Source of the DNA: Gemmata massiliana
GTDB lineage: Bacteria; Planctomycetota; Planctomycetia; Gemmatales; Gemmataceae
Assembly (NCBI RefSeq): GCF_901538265.1
Contig: NZ_LR593886.1
Coordinates: 310,001 to 374,000 of the forward strand
Length of the DNA stretch: 64,000 nucleotides
Reading direction: 5' to 3'
Both the position numbers and the translations under genes were made by a program. Positions within the stretch are counted from its first letter, which is position 1. Each line of letters begins with the position of its first letter. Positions 18,577-26,079 of this stretch are shown piece after piece. The notes beneath the pieces were generated by a model, which was given only the letters and a program-made list of their open reading frames with translations, was not told the origin of the DNA and did no database searches.

Positions 18577-18617
18577 AAACGCGACACGCCCGGCTCATGG
18601 CCGGGCGTGTCGCGTTT
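18577..18617 (-). terminator. 18-bp hairpin after the sigma factor gene
   Basis: A perfect 18-bp stem (18577-18594 with 18600-18617) with a 5-base loop, AAA at one outer end and TTT at the other. It lies just past the stop of the minus-strand sigma factor gene and could also act in the plus direction. Confidence 0.82.
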
Positions 18618-18638
18618 ACAAGTTCTGTTCGCACCGGG

Positions 18639-19415
18639 TCAGTTCGGGTTGAACTCGCCCTTGCGCTTCGCGAGATGGGCTTGCAGCCGGGCGACGATGC
18701 TCGAGTGCATCTGGCTCACGCGCGACTCGCTCAGGTTGAGCGTCGCCCCGATCTCCTTCATCGTCATCTCCTCGTAGTAGTAGAGGATGACGATGAGGCG
18801 CTCGTTGCGGTTGAGGCCGCGGGTCACGAGTTTCATCAGGTCGCGGTTCTGAAGGCGCCCGGTCGGGTCTTCGGCCTTCTTGTCTTCAAGGATGTCGATC
18901 TCGCGCACGTCCTTGTAGCTGTCCGTCTCGTACCACTTCTTGTTGAGGCTCACGAGGTTGACCGCGGTCGCCTCGCCCAGGTGCGAATCGAGCTGGTCGA
19001 GCGGGATGCCGAGCTTCTCGGCGAGTTCTTCCGGCTTCGGGGGGCGCCCGAGGGCCGCTTCGAGTTGCTTGCGGCACGCCTCCATTTTGCTCGCCTTGCT
19101 GCGAACCAGGCGCGGCACCCAGTCCATCGTGCGCAATTCGTCGAGCATCGCCCCGCGGATCCGGGGCACGCAATATGTCTCAAATTTTACGCCGCGGGTG
19201 AGGTCGAACGCATCAATGGCGTCCAACAGCCCGAACACGCCGGCGCTAATGAGGTCGTCGAGTTCAACGCCGTCCGGCAGGCGGGACCAGATGCGTTCGG
19301 CGTTATACTTGACGAGAGACAGGTACCGCTCGACGAGCCGATTTCGCAGCTCGACGGTCGGGCGCTCGCGGTACTCCAGCCAAACGGCTTGGATGTCCGT
19401 CTCGGTTTGGGTCAC
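18639..19415 (-). CDS. sigma-70 family factor of the FliA/WhiG type
   Basis: A 258-residue sigma factor with regions 2, 3 and 4. Region 2 includes GVFGLLDAIDAFD and KFETYCVPRIRGAMLDELR, the hallmark of FliA/WhiG/SigB-type group 3 factors. Region 3 follows with RPPKPEELAEKLGI, and region 4 has YYYEEMTMKEIGATLNLSESRVSQMHS. The start is GTG 19415 with an AGGGAGG site seven bases upstream; the frame is open further upstream but composition there is not protein-like. In motile bacteria this family drives flagellar and chemotaxis genes; in others, developmental genes. No flagellar gene is in the window, so the target set is unknown. Confidence 0.92.
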   Translation of the reverse strand: MTQTETDIQAVWLEYRERPTVELRNRLVERYLSLVKYNAERIWSRLPDGVELDDLISAGVFGLLDAIDAFDLTRGVKFETYCVPRIRGAMLDELRTMDWVPRLVRSKASKMEACRKQLEAALGRPPKPEELAEKLGIPLDQLDSHLGEATAVNLVSLNKKWYETDSYKDVREIDILEDKKAEDPTGRLQNRDLMKLVTRGLNRNERLIVILYYYEEMTMKEIGATLNLSESRVSQMHSSIVARLQAHLAKRKGEFNPN

Positions 19416-20087
19416 GATCAATCCTCCCTGATGAGCGGCAAGTCGTTGGTCGCGCGGCCCGCACACCGAGACACCGTCCTTTAACAGGACGACACGTGCC
19501 CCGGAGTCCCCCGCACGGGCTAATCGGTCAGACGGCCGCGATCGGTCTTCCGGTTCGTCCGACACTCGCTCTCGGCGGCTTCCCCTGCGCGCCGGGTGCG
19601 TGTTGTGCCGAAGATGCTCGGAACGCGGCCGTGCGATCGTCGCGATCGTCAACGGCTTGCCCATCCCCCGAAGCGCTGGAGCGGGTACACTCCGGCGCTT
19701 AAATGCACTATCGGCCACGGTGCGGTCGACGGTGTAACGAAACCGCCGAATTCCGCGACCGACCCGAACTCCGCGCTCTACCCACTCGATGGAACCGCCG
19801 GCACCGGAACACTCGGCGCGAGCCGAGCCACCGGTGCCCCGGGAACACAACTCGCAACCCGTTCCCCAACGGGCCTGCGGTCGCGGTGCTGGGCTGATGA
19901 AGCGGGAGTGGCTATGCCCGGGGTTGGACCGGATGTGAAGGGGAAGATTTACAATTCGCGGCACTACTTACACGGCGGCTCTTGGCGTCGGTAAGATGTG
20001 CAAGACGGGTAGGGCGAGTTACTGAGTACCCGGGGTTGAAACCCGGGCGGGTTTTGCTGGCTGACCGCGGTCCACACGGAGGGTGTC
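19416..20087. other. 672-base intergenic region, no gene seen
   Basis: It lies between the divergent sigma factor and M28 peptidase genes. Several short open frames cross it on both strands, but none has a recognisable product, a good ribosome-binding site and protein-like composition. It probably holds promoters for both flanking genes. A CCCGGG hairpin element sits at 20029-20047. Confidence 0.5.
20029..20047. repeat. CCCGGG-loop-CCCGGG hairpin element, copy 1
   Basis: A 6-bp GC stem around a GTTGAAA loop, just before the M28 peptidase gene. Its sequence is nearly identical to the reverse complement of the element at 22308-22327, which lies just past the next gene. Confidence 0.6.
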
Positions 20088-21146
20088 ATGAGCCAGGTGT
20101 TCGGATGGGCGCTCGGGGCGACTCTGGTCGCGGCGAGCGTGGGCGGCCCGATCTGGTGGCTGACGCGCTCCAGCGCGCCCGAACCGGACCAGGGTCAGAT
20201 TCCCACAATGGACGACGCGCCCGACCCCAGCGATCCACCGAAGAAGACCGAGTTCGGTACGGGCGCAGCGGAGAAGGGGATCGAGGTGCCGTTCGATTCC
20301 GAGCGCGCGCTCAAGTACCTCAAACAGTTGTGCGACATCGGCCCCCGCATCAGTGACACCGAAGGGATGAAGAAGCAGCAGGAACTGATCGAGGCGCACT
20401 TCAAGAAACTCGGGGCCACCGTCACGCGCCAGGAGTTCAAGGCGAAGCAGCGGAGCCAGAAGAACCAGAACGATTTCGTGAACCTCATCATCTCGTGGCA
20501 CCCCGACAAAGCCAAGCGCGTCCTCCTCTCCACGCACTACGACACCCGCCCGATCGCCGACCAGGAGGCTAATCCCAAAAACTGGACCAAGCCGTTCGCG
20601 AGCGCCAACGACGGCACCAGCGGCGTCGCGTTCCTGATGGAACTGGGCCACCACATGAAGGATCTGAAGAGCGAGTACGGGGTGGACTTCGTTCTCTTCG
20701 ACGGCGAGGAGTTCGTGTTCGAGACGGGCCAGTTCGGAGGCGGGGACCGGTACTTCATCGGGTCGGAACATTTTGCCGACGAGTACCTGAATTCCAAGGA
20801 CAAGCGGAAGTACAAGTACGATGCCGGCGTTTTGTTCGACCTGTTCGCCGGGAAGGACGCGGCCCTGAAGGTGGAACTGCACTCGTGGGACGCCGCCCGC
20901 GCGCTCGTGGACCAGATTTGGGGCGTGGCGAAGGCGGTCGGGGCGAAGTCGTTTAAATACGAAAAGGGGTACGAGGTGCAGGACGACCATCTCGCGCTCA
21001 ACCGCGTAGGGATTCCCACCGTCGATGTGATCGATTTCGATTACCCCCACTGGCACAAACTGACCGACACCGCCGACAAGGTTTCCGGCGCACAACTGGC
21101 CGAGGTGTCGAAGGTCATCACGACATGGCTCCAGAAGATCAAGTAA
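20088..21146 (+). CDS. M28-family zinc peptidase / glutaminyl-peptide cyclotransferase-like enzyme
   Basis: A 352-residue protein with an N-terminal signal anchor (about residues 6-25). The M28 metal ligands are visible in order: HYDTRP, the Asp of ANDGTSGVAF, FDGEEF with its paired glutamates, an Asp in LFDLFAGKDA, and the His in PHWHKLTDT. The wording FLMELG, LFDGEEFVF, GVLFDLFAGKDA and DYPHWHKLTDT resembles the glutaminyl cyclase branch of M28 more than aminopeptidases. It would act outside the cytoplasm on N-termini of secreted proteins or peptides. Its 3' end overlaps the next gene by 22 bases, implying coupling with the M24-like protein. The choice between cyclase and peptidase cannot be settled from sequence alone. 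Confidence 0.87.
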   Translation: MSQVFGWALGATLVAASVGGPIWWLTRSSAPEPDQGQIPTMDDAPDPSDPPKKTEFGTGAAEKGIEVPFDSERALKYLKQLCDIGPRISDTEGMKKQQELIEAHFKKLGATVTRQEFKAKQRSQKNQNDFVNLIISWHPDKAKRVLLSTHYDTRPIADQEANPKNWTKPFASANDGTSGVAFLMELGHHMKDLKSEYGVDFVLFDGEEFVFETGQFGGGDRYFIGSEHFADEYLNSKDKRKYKYDAGVLFDLFAGKDAALKVELHSWDAARALVDQIWGVAKAVGAKSFKYEKGYEVQDDHLALNRVGIPTVDVIDFDYPHWHKLTDTADKVSGAQLAEVSKVITTWLQKIK

Positions 21147-22291
21147 GTGACCCCACCCCCAGCGCCCCCGGGGCCGACCGGCTCTCAGCGCGCCGGGCCG
21201 ACATCGACGCGAAGCAGGAACTCGTCTCCGGCGTGCTCGCCGAGATGGAGTGCGAGGCCGTGATCCTGCTGATGCCGGCGCACGTCTCCTGGTTCACGGC
21301 AGGACTCAACGCGCGGGGGCTGATCGCGGACTCCGAACGCCCCGGCATCTTCACCAACGGCCGGCAGCGCTGGCTGCTGTGCTCGAACATCGACACGCAG
21401 CGCCTCTTCGACGAGGAGTTGGACCAACTCGGGTTTCAACTCAAGGAATGGACCTGGGCCGGCGGGCGCTCCGAACTGCTTTACAACATTACCGCGGGTC
21501 ACACGGTCGCGGCGGACCGGCCGTTCCCGAACGTGCCGATGGCGAACGACCGGTTGCGCCCGTTACTGCGTGTCCTCTCGGCCTACGAGCAGAACCGGTA
21601 CCGTGAATTGGGTCGCGCGGTCGCGCACGCGGTCGAGGCGACCGCACGAACCGCTTCGCTCGGCGAAACGGAAGAGGAAATCGCGGGGCAGCTCGGACAC
21701 CGGCTGCTCCACCGCGGGATCGAGCCGGCCGCGCTCAGCGTGATCGCGGACGCACGCGGAGAGAGATTCAGGCGAGCCGGGTTCACGTCCGCGCCCGCGA
21801 CGCGGACCTGCATCATCCAGGCGACCGGCCAGCGCGACGGGCTGTACGTCACCGTGGCACGAACGATCAGCTTCGGCCCGCCCCCGGACGAATTCCGTAA
21901 CGCGCACGGTCTCGCGGTGAAGTTGGCCGCGGTCTACCGCTCGTACACTGCTCCCGGGGCTACTGTCGCCCCTGTCGCTGACGCGACCGGCATCGTCCTT
22001 GCGGACACGCCCTTTGAATTTGATGTGCGACTCAGTCAGCCGGGGTACGGCGCCGGGCGGTTCGCGGCCGAGGAGTTGCGACGCGCCGGGCACGACGAAC
22101 CGCTCTCGGCGGGGCAAGCGGGTGTGTGGCAGCCGCGTGTGGGGGCGGCCGCGGGCGTCGACACGGTGCTGGTCACCGAGAGCGGGCACGAACCGATCAC
22201 CCCGCCAACCGACTGGCCCTTCAAGCGCGTGACTGTTCGCGGCGCGGCGCACGACATTCCGGACTTGTTCGTGCGCACGGATGTGAGTTGA
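21125..22291 (+). CDS. M24-like (pita-bread fold) protein lacking the metal ligands
   Basis: A 388-residue cytoplasmic protein resembling the Xaa-Pro dipeptidase/creatinase family. It has an N-terminal creatinase-like domain (SARRADIDAKQELV, VSWFTAGLNARG) and a C-terminal M24-like domain (SAYEQNRYRELGRAVAHAVEATA, GETEEEIAGQLGHRLL). Where active M24 enzymes have Asp, Asp, His, Glu and Glu, this protein shows GQRDGLYVTVART, GYGAGR, GQAGVW and GVDTVLVTESG, so all five ligands appear replaced. It is therefore probably non-catalytic, or works by another chemistry. The ATG at 21125 overlaps the upstream M28 gene by 22 bases, so the two are likely translated together. Confidence 0.8.
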   Translation: MAPEDQVSDPTPSAPGADRLSARRADIDAKQELVSGVLAEMECEAVILLMPAHVSWFTAGLNARGLIADSERPGIFTNGRQRWLLCSNIDTQRLFDEELDQLGFQLKEWTWAGGRSELLYNITAGHTVAADRPFPNVPMANDRLRPLLRVLSAYEQNRYRELGRAVAHAVEATARTASLGETEEEIAGQLGHRLLHRGIEPAALSVIADARGERFRRAGFTSAPATRTCIIQATGQRDGLYVTVARTISFGPPPDEFRNAHGLAVKLAAVYRSYTAPGATVAPVADATGIVLADTPFEFDVRLSQPGYGAGRFAAEELRRAGHDEPLSAGQAGVWQPRVGAAAGVDTVLVTESGHEPITPPTDWPFKRVTVRGAAHDIPDLFVRTDVS

Positions 22292-22307
22292 GCTTGGGTG
22301 TAGCCGG

Positions 22308-22327
22308 CCCGGGGTTTCAACCCCGGG
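22308..22327. repeat. CCCGGGG palindrome element, copy 2
   Basis: A nine-base arm pair around a 2-base centre, placed between the convergent M24-like and hydrolase genes. It is the reverse-complement counterpart of the element at 20029-20047. It may double as a transcription terminator here. Confidence 0.6.
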
Positions 22328-22337
22328 TGTGGATTGT

Positions 22338-23183
22338 TTATTTCTTCGATTCGAGCGCGGCGGTGAAGAACTTCACGACCGGAGTCACGTCCTTCAGCCC
22401 GTGTGGGTGGTGATCCTGCCCCGGCTTCACGATTTGTTCGCCCGGCCCGCCGAGAGCCTTGTAGCGGTTGTAAAGCAGCTCCGAGTTCTCCACGTGCGGG
22501 ACCGCCAGATCCTTGTCGCCGTACACGAGGAGTAGCGGGAGCTTGGCCTTCGCGACGGGAGCGAGATTGTCCACCGGGTTCAGCTTGTACGCGATCGCCT
22601 CTTCGTCGTTCTTGAACTCGTAGGCAGCGAGCATCTTCTTCCACTCGGCTTCCGAACCGGACTTGCTCGCGCCGAGTTTCTTGAGCGCCCCGCCGGGCCA
22701 GCTCTTGAAGTCGCACACGGCGTTGTCCAAATACACGGCCAGCGTCCGGTCCGGGTGCGCGGCGGCCCAGTTCATGCAGTACAGCCCGCCGCGCGACAGC
22801 CCGATCAGCCCCGGTTTCGGGTGCATGCCGTAATCCTTCACCATCGCGTCGTAAAACGCCTCCCACTTCTTCACCGCTTTGGGCGCGCCGAACAGGTCGG
22901 GGACTTTCAGGTACGCGAGGTGCCACCCGGCCTTCACGAGCGCGACGTCGGCGTCCGCGAACGCCCCGAAGAACTCCCCGCGCCACACCCACGGCCGGCC
23001 CGGGAGCGCTTTCTCCGGCACCACGACCGTGGCTTCGAGTTCACCCACTTTGAAATCGTGCTTGGGGAAACCCTGCCACTTGGTCGCCGGGCCGGGAAAC
23101 GGCTTCGGCTCCGCGGCGCGGGCGCCGAGCGGAAGGGCGCTCGTGAGAACCACGGCCAGAACAACGGGAATGCGTGCGTTCAT
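22338..23183 (-). CDS. secreted alpha/beta hydrolase
   Basis: A 281-residue protein starting at ATG 23183; the frame is open for another 735 bases upstream, but that part has no protein-like features. A signal peptide (residues 1-23, ending GARA) precedes the mature protein. The nucleophile elbow GLSRGG places the catalytic Ser at 130, the acid at Asp223 (YGDKD) and the base in the His cluster at 258-261 (QDHHPHG). It is likely a periplasmic esterase or peptidase-like hydrolase; the substrate is unknown. The VYGDKDLAVP and HHPHG wording recalls planctomycete acetylxylan-esterase-like hydrolases, but that is only a resemblance. Confidence 0.85.
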   Translation of the reverse strand: MNARIPVVLAVVLTSALPLGARAAEPKPFPGPATKWQGFPKHDFKVGELEATVVVPEKALPGRPWVWRGEFFGAFADADVALVKAGWHLAYLKVPDLFGAPKAVKKWEAFYDAMVKDYGMHPKPGLIGLSRGGLYCMNWAAAHPDRTLAVYLDNAVCDFKSWPGGALKKLGASKSGSEAEWKKMLAAYEFKNDEEAIAYKLNPVDNLAPVAKAKLPLLLVYGDKDLAVPHVENSELLYNRYKALGGPGEQIVKPGQDHHPHGLKDVTPVVKFFTAALESKK

Positions 23184-23297
23184 GGTGTTACCGGAAGAGG
23201 AGCGAGTACCGCGGAATAGTTTACGTGCCGCCGACCCGACACGGAACGGGCTCGGCCTGCGTAAGATGGGAGTGCCTACCCCGCGAGGACTTTTTAA

Positions 23298-23762
23298 ATG
23301 CCAACGAACGCCGAATCGCCGAACCAGCGCACGTCCGCGTCCGGGTACGACCTGACCCCACCGAGTGCGGCCGAGCGCGAGGAGCTGGCCGCGTCCCTCA
23401 CGGCCGACGAACGCCGGGTGATTCTGTACCAGGGCACGGAGGCGCCGTTCTGTGGCGGGCTGCTCGCCAACAAGGAAGCCGGCGTTTACCACTGCCGGCT
23501 GTGCGACCTTCCGCTGTTCCGCTCGGCGACGAAGTTCGAGTCCGGGACGGGGTGGCCGAGCTTCTACGCGCCCTTTGATCCCGATCACGTCGCAGTTCAC
23601 CGTGACACCAGTCACGGCATGATTCGCGACGAAATCGTGTGTGCCCGGTGCGGCGGGCACCTCGGGCACGTGTTCCCGGACGGCCCCCGACCCACGGGGC
23701 TGCGGTACTGCCTCAACTCGGTTTCGCTGAAATTCGTCGTCGACGGTGCCGCCCATGCCTGA
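23298..23762 (+). CDS. msrB: peptide-methionine (R)-S-oxide reductase
   Basis: A 154-residue MsrB that reduces the R epimer of methionine sulfoxide in proteins. Structural zinc ligands are Cys66/Cys69 (CRLC) and Cys115/Cys118 (CARC). The catalytic Cys138 sits in RYCLNSVSL, and the resolving cysteine is probably Cys52 (APFCGG), an N-terminal position also used in part of the family. The FESGTGWPSFY and GGHLGHVFPDGP motifs are intact. The last bases overlap the start of the downstream aldo/keto reductase, so the two form a small operon. A role in oxidative-damage repair is well established for the family. Confidence 0.96.
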   Translation: MPTNAESPNQRTSASGYDLTPPSAAEREELAASLTADERRVILYQGTEAPFCGGLLANKEAGVYHCRLCDLPLFRSATKFESGTGWPSFYAPFDPDHVAVHRDTSHGMIRDEIVCARCGGHLGHVFPDGPRPTGLRYCLNSVSLKFVVDGAAHA

Positions 23763-24693
23763 GCCTGCTCCCTTCGCCCCCCGACGCGCGCTCGGCGGTA
23801 CCGGGTTCGTCGCTACGGTTCTCGGGATCGGTGACTTGGCCGACCGCAACGTGCCGATCGAAACGTGTGTCGCGACCGTGTGTCGCGCGCTCGACGCGGG
23901 GCTGAACGTGATCGACACGGCCCCGAACTACGAAGACGGGTACTCGGAACAGATCGTCGGCCGGGCCGTGAGCGCCGTGCGCCGCGACGCGGTGTTCGTG
24001 ATCGACAAAATCGACCACCACGACCGACCGGTCGGCCCGCAAATCGATGAGTCGCTGGGCCGGCTCCAGCTCGATTTCACCGATGCTTTCGTGTTCCACA
24101 ACCTGTCGTCGCTCGAAGTCTTCAACCGCTTGTGCCAGCCCGGTGGCGGGTTCGACCAGATCGCGGACGCGGTGAAAAGCGGCAAGTGCCGGTTCCGCGG
24201 GATCTCGTCGCACAACCCGGACGTGCTGCGGGCGGCACTCGAAGCGGGCGTGTGCGACGTCGTGATGTTCCCGCTCGGACCGTTCGTGGATTCGCGCTAC
24301 GTGACCGAGACGCTACCGCTCGCGCGGGCACGCGGGGTCGGGACCGTGTGCTTCAAGACGTTCGGCGCGGGGAAGCTCGTCGGTGACACGACCGGGTACA
24401 ACCAGCCGCTCAAGTCGCGCCCGCGGGGAAAGGTGTCGAGCGGGGGAACGGACGACACCGAGGCCGTGTTACCCCGGTTGACCGTGTCCGAGTGCCTGCA
24501 TTACACGCTGACGCTCGACCCGGACGTGGCTCTACTCGGTCTGAGTTACCCGAACGAACAGGACGCGGCCTTCGCTGCCGCGAGTTCCTTCCGCCCGCTC
24601 ACAGCCGACCAGATGAACGACATTCAGCACCGCGCGAAGGACGCGCGTCGCGACAAGGGACCGTGCTGGTGGAACCCCAATCCCGAGATGTGA
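23755..24693 (+). CDS. aldo/keto reductase
   Basis: A 312-residue TIM-barrel oxidoreductase. With ATG 23755 as start (a GTG nine bases upstream is also possible), the catalytic tetrad reads Asp54 and Tyr59 (VIDTAPNYEDG), Lys85 (VIDKIDHHD) and His115 (DAFVFHNL). Later FRGISSHNPDV and AGVCDVVMFPL match the cofactor-side strands. NAD(P)H-dependent carbonyl reduction is expected; the substrate is unknown. The gene overlaps the end of msrB by eight bases, suggesting joint expression, possibly to detoxify carbonyls formed under oxidative stress (inference). Confidence 0.9.
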   Translation: MPEPAPFAPRRALGGTGFVATVLGIGDLADRNVPIETCVATVCRALDAGLNVIDTAPNYEDGYSEQIVGRAVSAVRRDAVFVIDKIDHHDRPVGPQIDESLGRLQLDFTDAFVFHNLSSLEVFNRLCQPGGGFDQIADAVKSGKCRFRGISSHNPDVLRAALEAGVCDVVMFPLGPFVDSRYVTETLPLARARGVGTVCFKTFGAGKLVGDTTGYNQPLKSRPRGKVSSGGTDDTEAVLPRLTVSECLHYTLTLDPDVALLGLSYPNEQDAAFAAASSFRPLTADQMNDIQHRAKDARRDKGPCWWNPNPEM

Positions 24694-24788
24694 AACGGGT
24701 GGGTCAGGCGCTGGCTCGTTGGCGGCTGTTGTCCAGTTCTCTGACGTTTGTGATTCGGACTAGGTCGTCCTTAGTAAGTCGGGGCGGC

Positions 24789-25265
24789 CTACCGCACTTC
24801 TCGTACTTTAAGCATCAACCGATAGAGCGGTAGGAGCGGGGCGTGGCTGTCGAGATCGTCGGGGCGATTAAGCTGCGTGAAGACGTGCGGCCTCGCGCAG
24901 AAATACCGAGCATACCCAAGTTGTTTGCCTTCGGAGTTCCCGCAAAAACCTGGGAATTCAGAAGCGAAGTGCTCACTGATTCCTTCCCTGTTGGCCTCAT
25001 CAAGCTGAGAATAAGCGTATTGGATGTCGTTGAACATCCCGAGGATCTTGATCACTTCGCGGCACTCGTCCACGCTGAGTATGTCTTTGTCCTCGCAGAT
25101 GCCAATAGCGAGATCCCCGTACTCGTTGGCGTAGCCGCAGCCGAGTGCCTCCTGTGCTGACCGGTAGTGACTCACCTCGTCATCGTTCTTTCGGAGCGTG
25201 GCCAGTTGTTCCAGGATCTGGTACTGGTTGCTTAGAATCCATCGCTCCGTTCTGGTCAGTTGCAT
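24789..25265 (-). CDS. YfbU-family protein
   Basis: A 158-residue protein similar in layout to E. coli YfbU: a start of LTRTERWILSNQYQILEQL, a middle ALGCGYANEYGDLA and DECREVIKILGMFNDIQYAYSQL, an EFPGFCGNSEG segment, LGYARYFC and a C-terminal PLYRLMLKVR. I start at ATG 25265, which has an AAGGAA site eight bases upstream; the open frame continues to 25304. The molecular function of YfbU is not established. This gene lies in a patch with visibly more A and T than its surroundings, which may have been acquired recently. A possible small Cys-rich gene overlaps its start on the same strand. Confidence 0.85.
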   Translation of the reverse strand: MQLTRTERWILSNQYQILEQLATLRKNDDEVSHYRSAQEALGCGYANEYGDLAIGICEDKDILSVDECREVIKILGMFNDIQYAYSQLDEANREGISEHFASEFPGFCGNSEGKQLGYARYFCARPHVFTQLNRPDDLDSHAPLLPLYRLMLKVREVR

Positions 25266-25492
25266 GTAGCAGATTCCTTTGTTGGGCAGAACCCGATGAC
25301 ACATTGTCGTCCGGGGATCGCTACATCATACTTTAAGCATTTGGCCCAAAGCTCCTCCTTGACTGATCTTAGTCGCACGCAAACAGCGTTTCCGACGGCG
25401 CAATCAATGCAACTGTAAGAGTCGCTGATCCGCGAACTGGTTTTTGCAAAATTTATCCATTCCCTAGGGTGCCACTTCACAGGCCGCGACAC
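25256..25492 (-). CDS. possible small cysteine-rich protein upstream of the YfbU gene
   Basis: A 78-residue open frame starting with GTG 25492 and ending 10 bases inside the YfbU gene. The sequence is protein-like and holds several cysteines, including a CIDC pair, a lone Cys in LWAKCLKYDV, and a C-terminal series QCVIGFC...TCN. That pattern could bind a metal. No clear ribosome-binding site is visible and the family is not recognised, so this may be spurious. If real, it would be co-transcribed with the YfbU gene. Confidence 0.35.
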   Translation of the reverse strand: MSRPVKWHPREWINFAKTSSRISDSYSCIDCAVGNAVCVRLRSVKEELWAKCLKYDVAIPGRQCVIGFCPTKESATCN

Positions 25493-25538
25493 TTAGTCGT
25501 CGCGATGTTACGATGGAAACACCTCCAGGGAGATATCG

Positions 25539-25973
25539 ATGGCCGAAAAGCCCACACCGCCAGAGGGTACCCCCGTCGAACTCAAATTCAGCTACCGGGC
25601 CGCGGGGCCAACCGTTTACCAGGATGCTGAGGTCCTACTAAAGTCTCACTTGCTGTGCTCAGACGCGCTCAAGAAGCGCATACGCCGGGTGGCGAAATCG
25701 CTTCTTGATGAGACCGACGAGCTAAACCGTTTGTCAAGGGAGTTTGAGGCGAACAGAGAGGGAACGGTAGCCCAGCTCAGCCTGTTATCCCCGTCGGAGC
25801 TGGTCGACTTGGCGCGAGGGCTAACCGAGATCGTCTTGAGTAACAAAACACACCAGGAGAAGGTCCGTAAGGTCTCGACGTGCTACGTCGGTATGGCTGA
25901 GTTCAATCGCCCTGCGGTTGACGACATCCGGCGACAACTCGGCCTCGACCCGTTGCCGCCAGATGGTATGTGA
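25539..25973 (+). CDS. hypothetical protein in the AT-richer patch
   Basis: A 144-residue soluble protein. ATG 25539 follows an AGGGAGAT site. It is largely helical, with a basic central segment (ALKKRIRRVAKSLLDETDELNRL) and a leucine-rich helix (LSPSELVDLARGLTEIVL). There is no signal peptide, membrane helix or recognised motif. It diverges from the YfbU gene and, like it, has a base composition lower in G and C than the rest of the window, suggesting a shared accessory origin. No function is assigned. Confidence 0.75.
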   Translation: MAEKPTPPEGTPVELKFSYRAAGPTVYQDAEVLLKSHLLCSDALKKRIRRVAKSLLDETDELNRLSREFEANREGTVAQLSLLSPSELVDLARGLTEIVLSNKTHQEKVRKVSTCYVGMAEFNRPAVDDIRRQLGLDPLPPDGM

Positions 25974-26079
25974 TACTTAAGCAGCTACCATTTCCCCTTC
26001 GATTCAGTCCCGAGAGGGAACTTGTTTCTGAGCAAGCGCCGCACGCCGAGCACCTCCGGCGCACTTTCGGGTTGCGGCC

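Noticed and set aside
21125-22291. Active Xaa-Pro dipeptidase
   Set aside because: The M24 metal-ligand positions do not hold Asp, His or Glu in the visible sequence, so activity is not supported.
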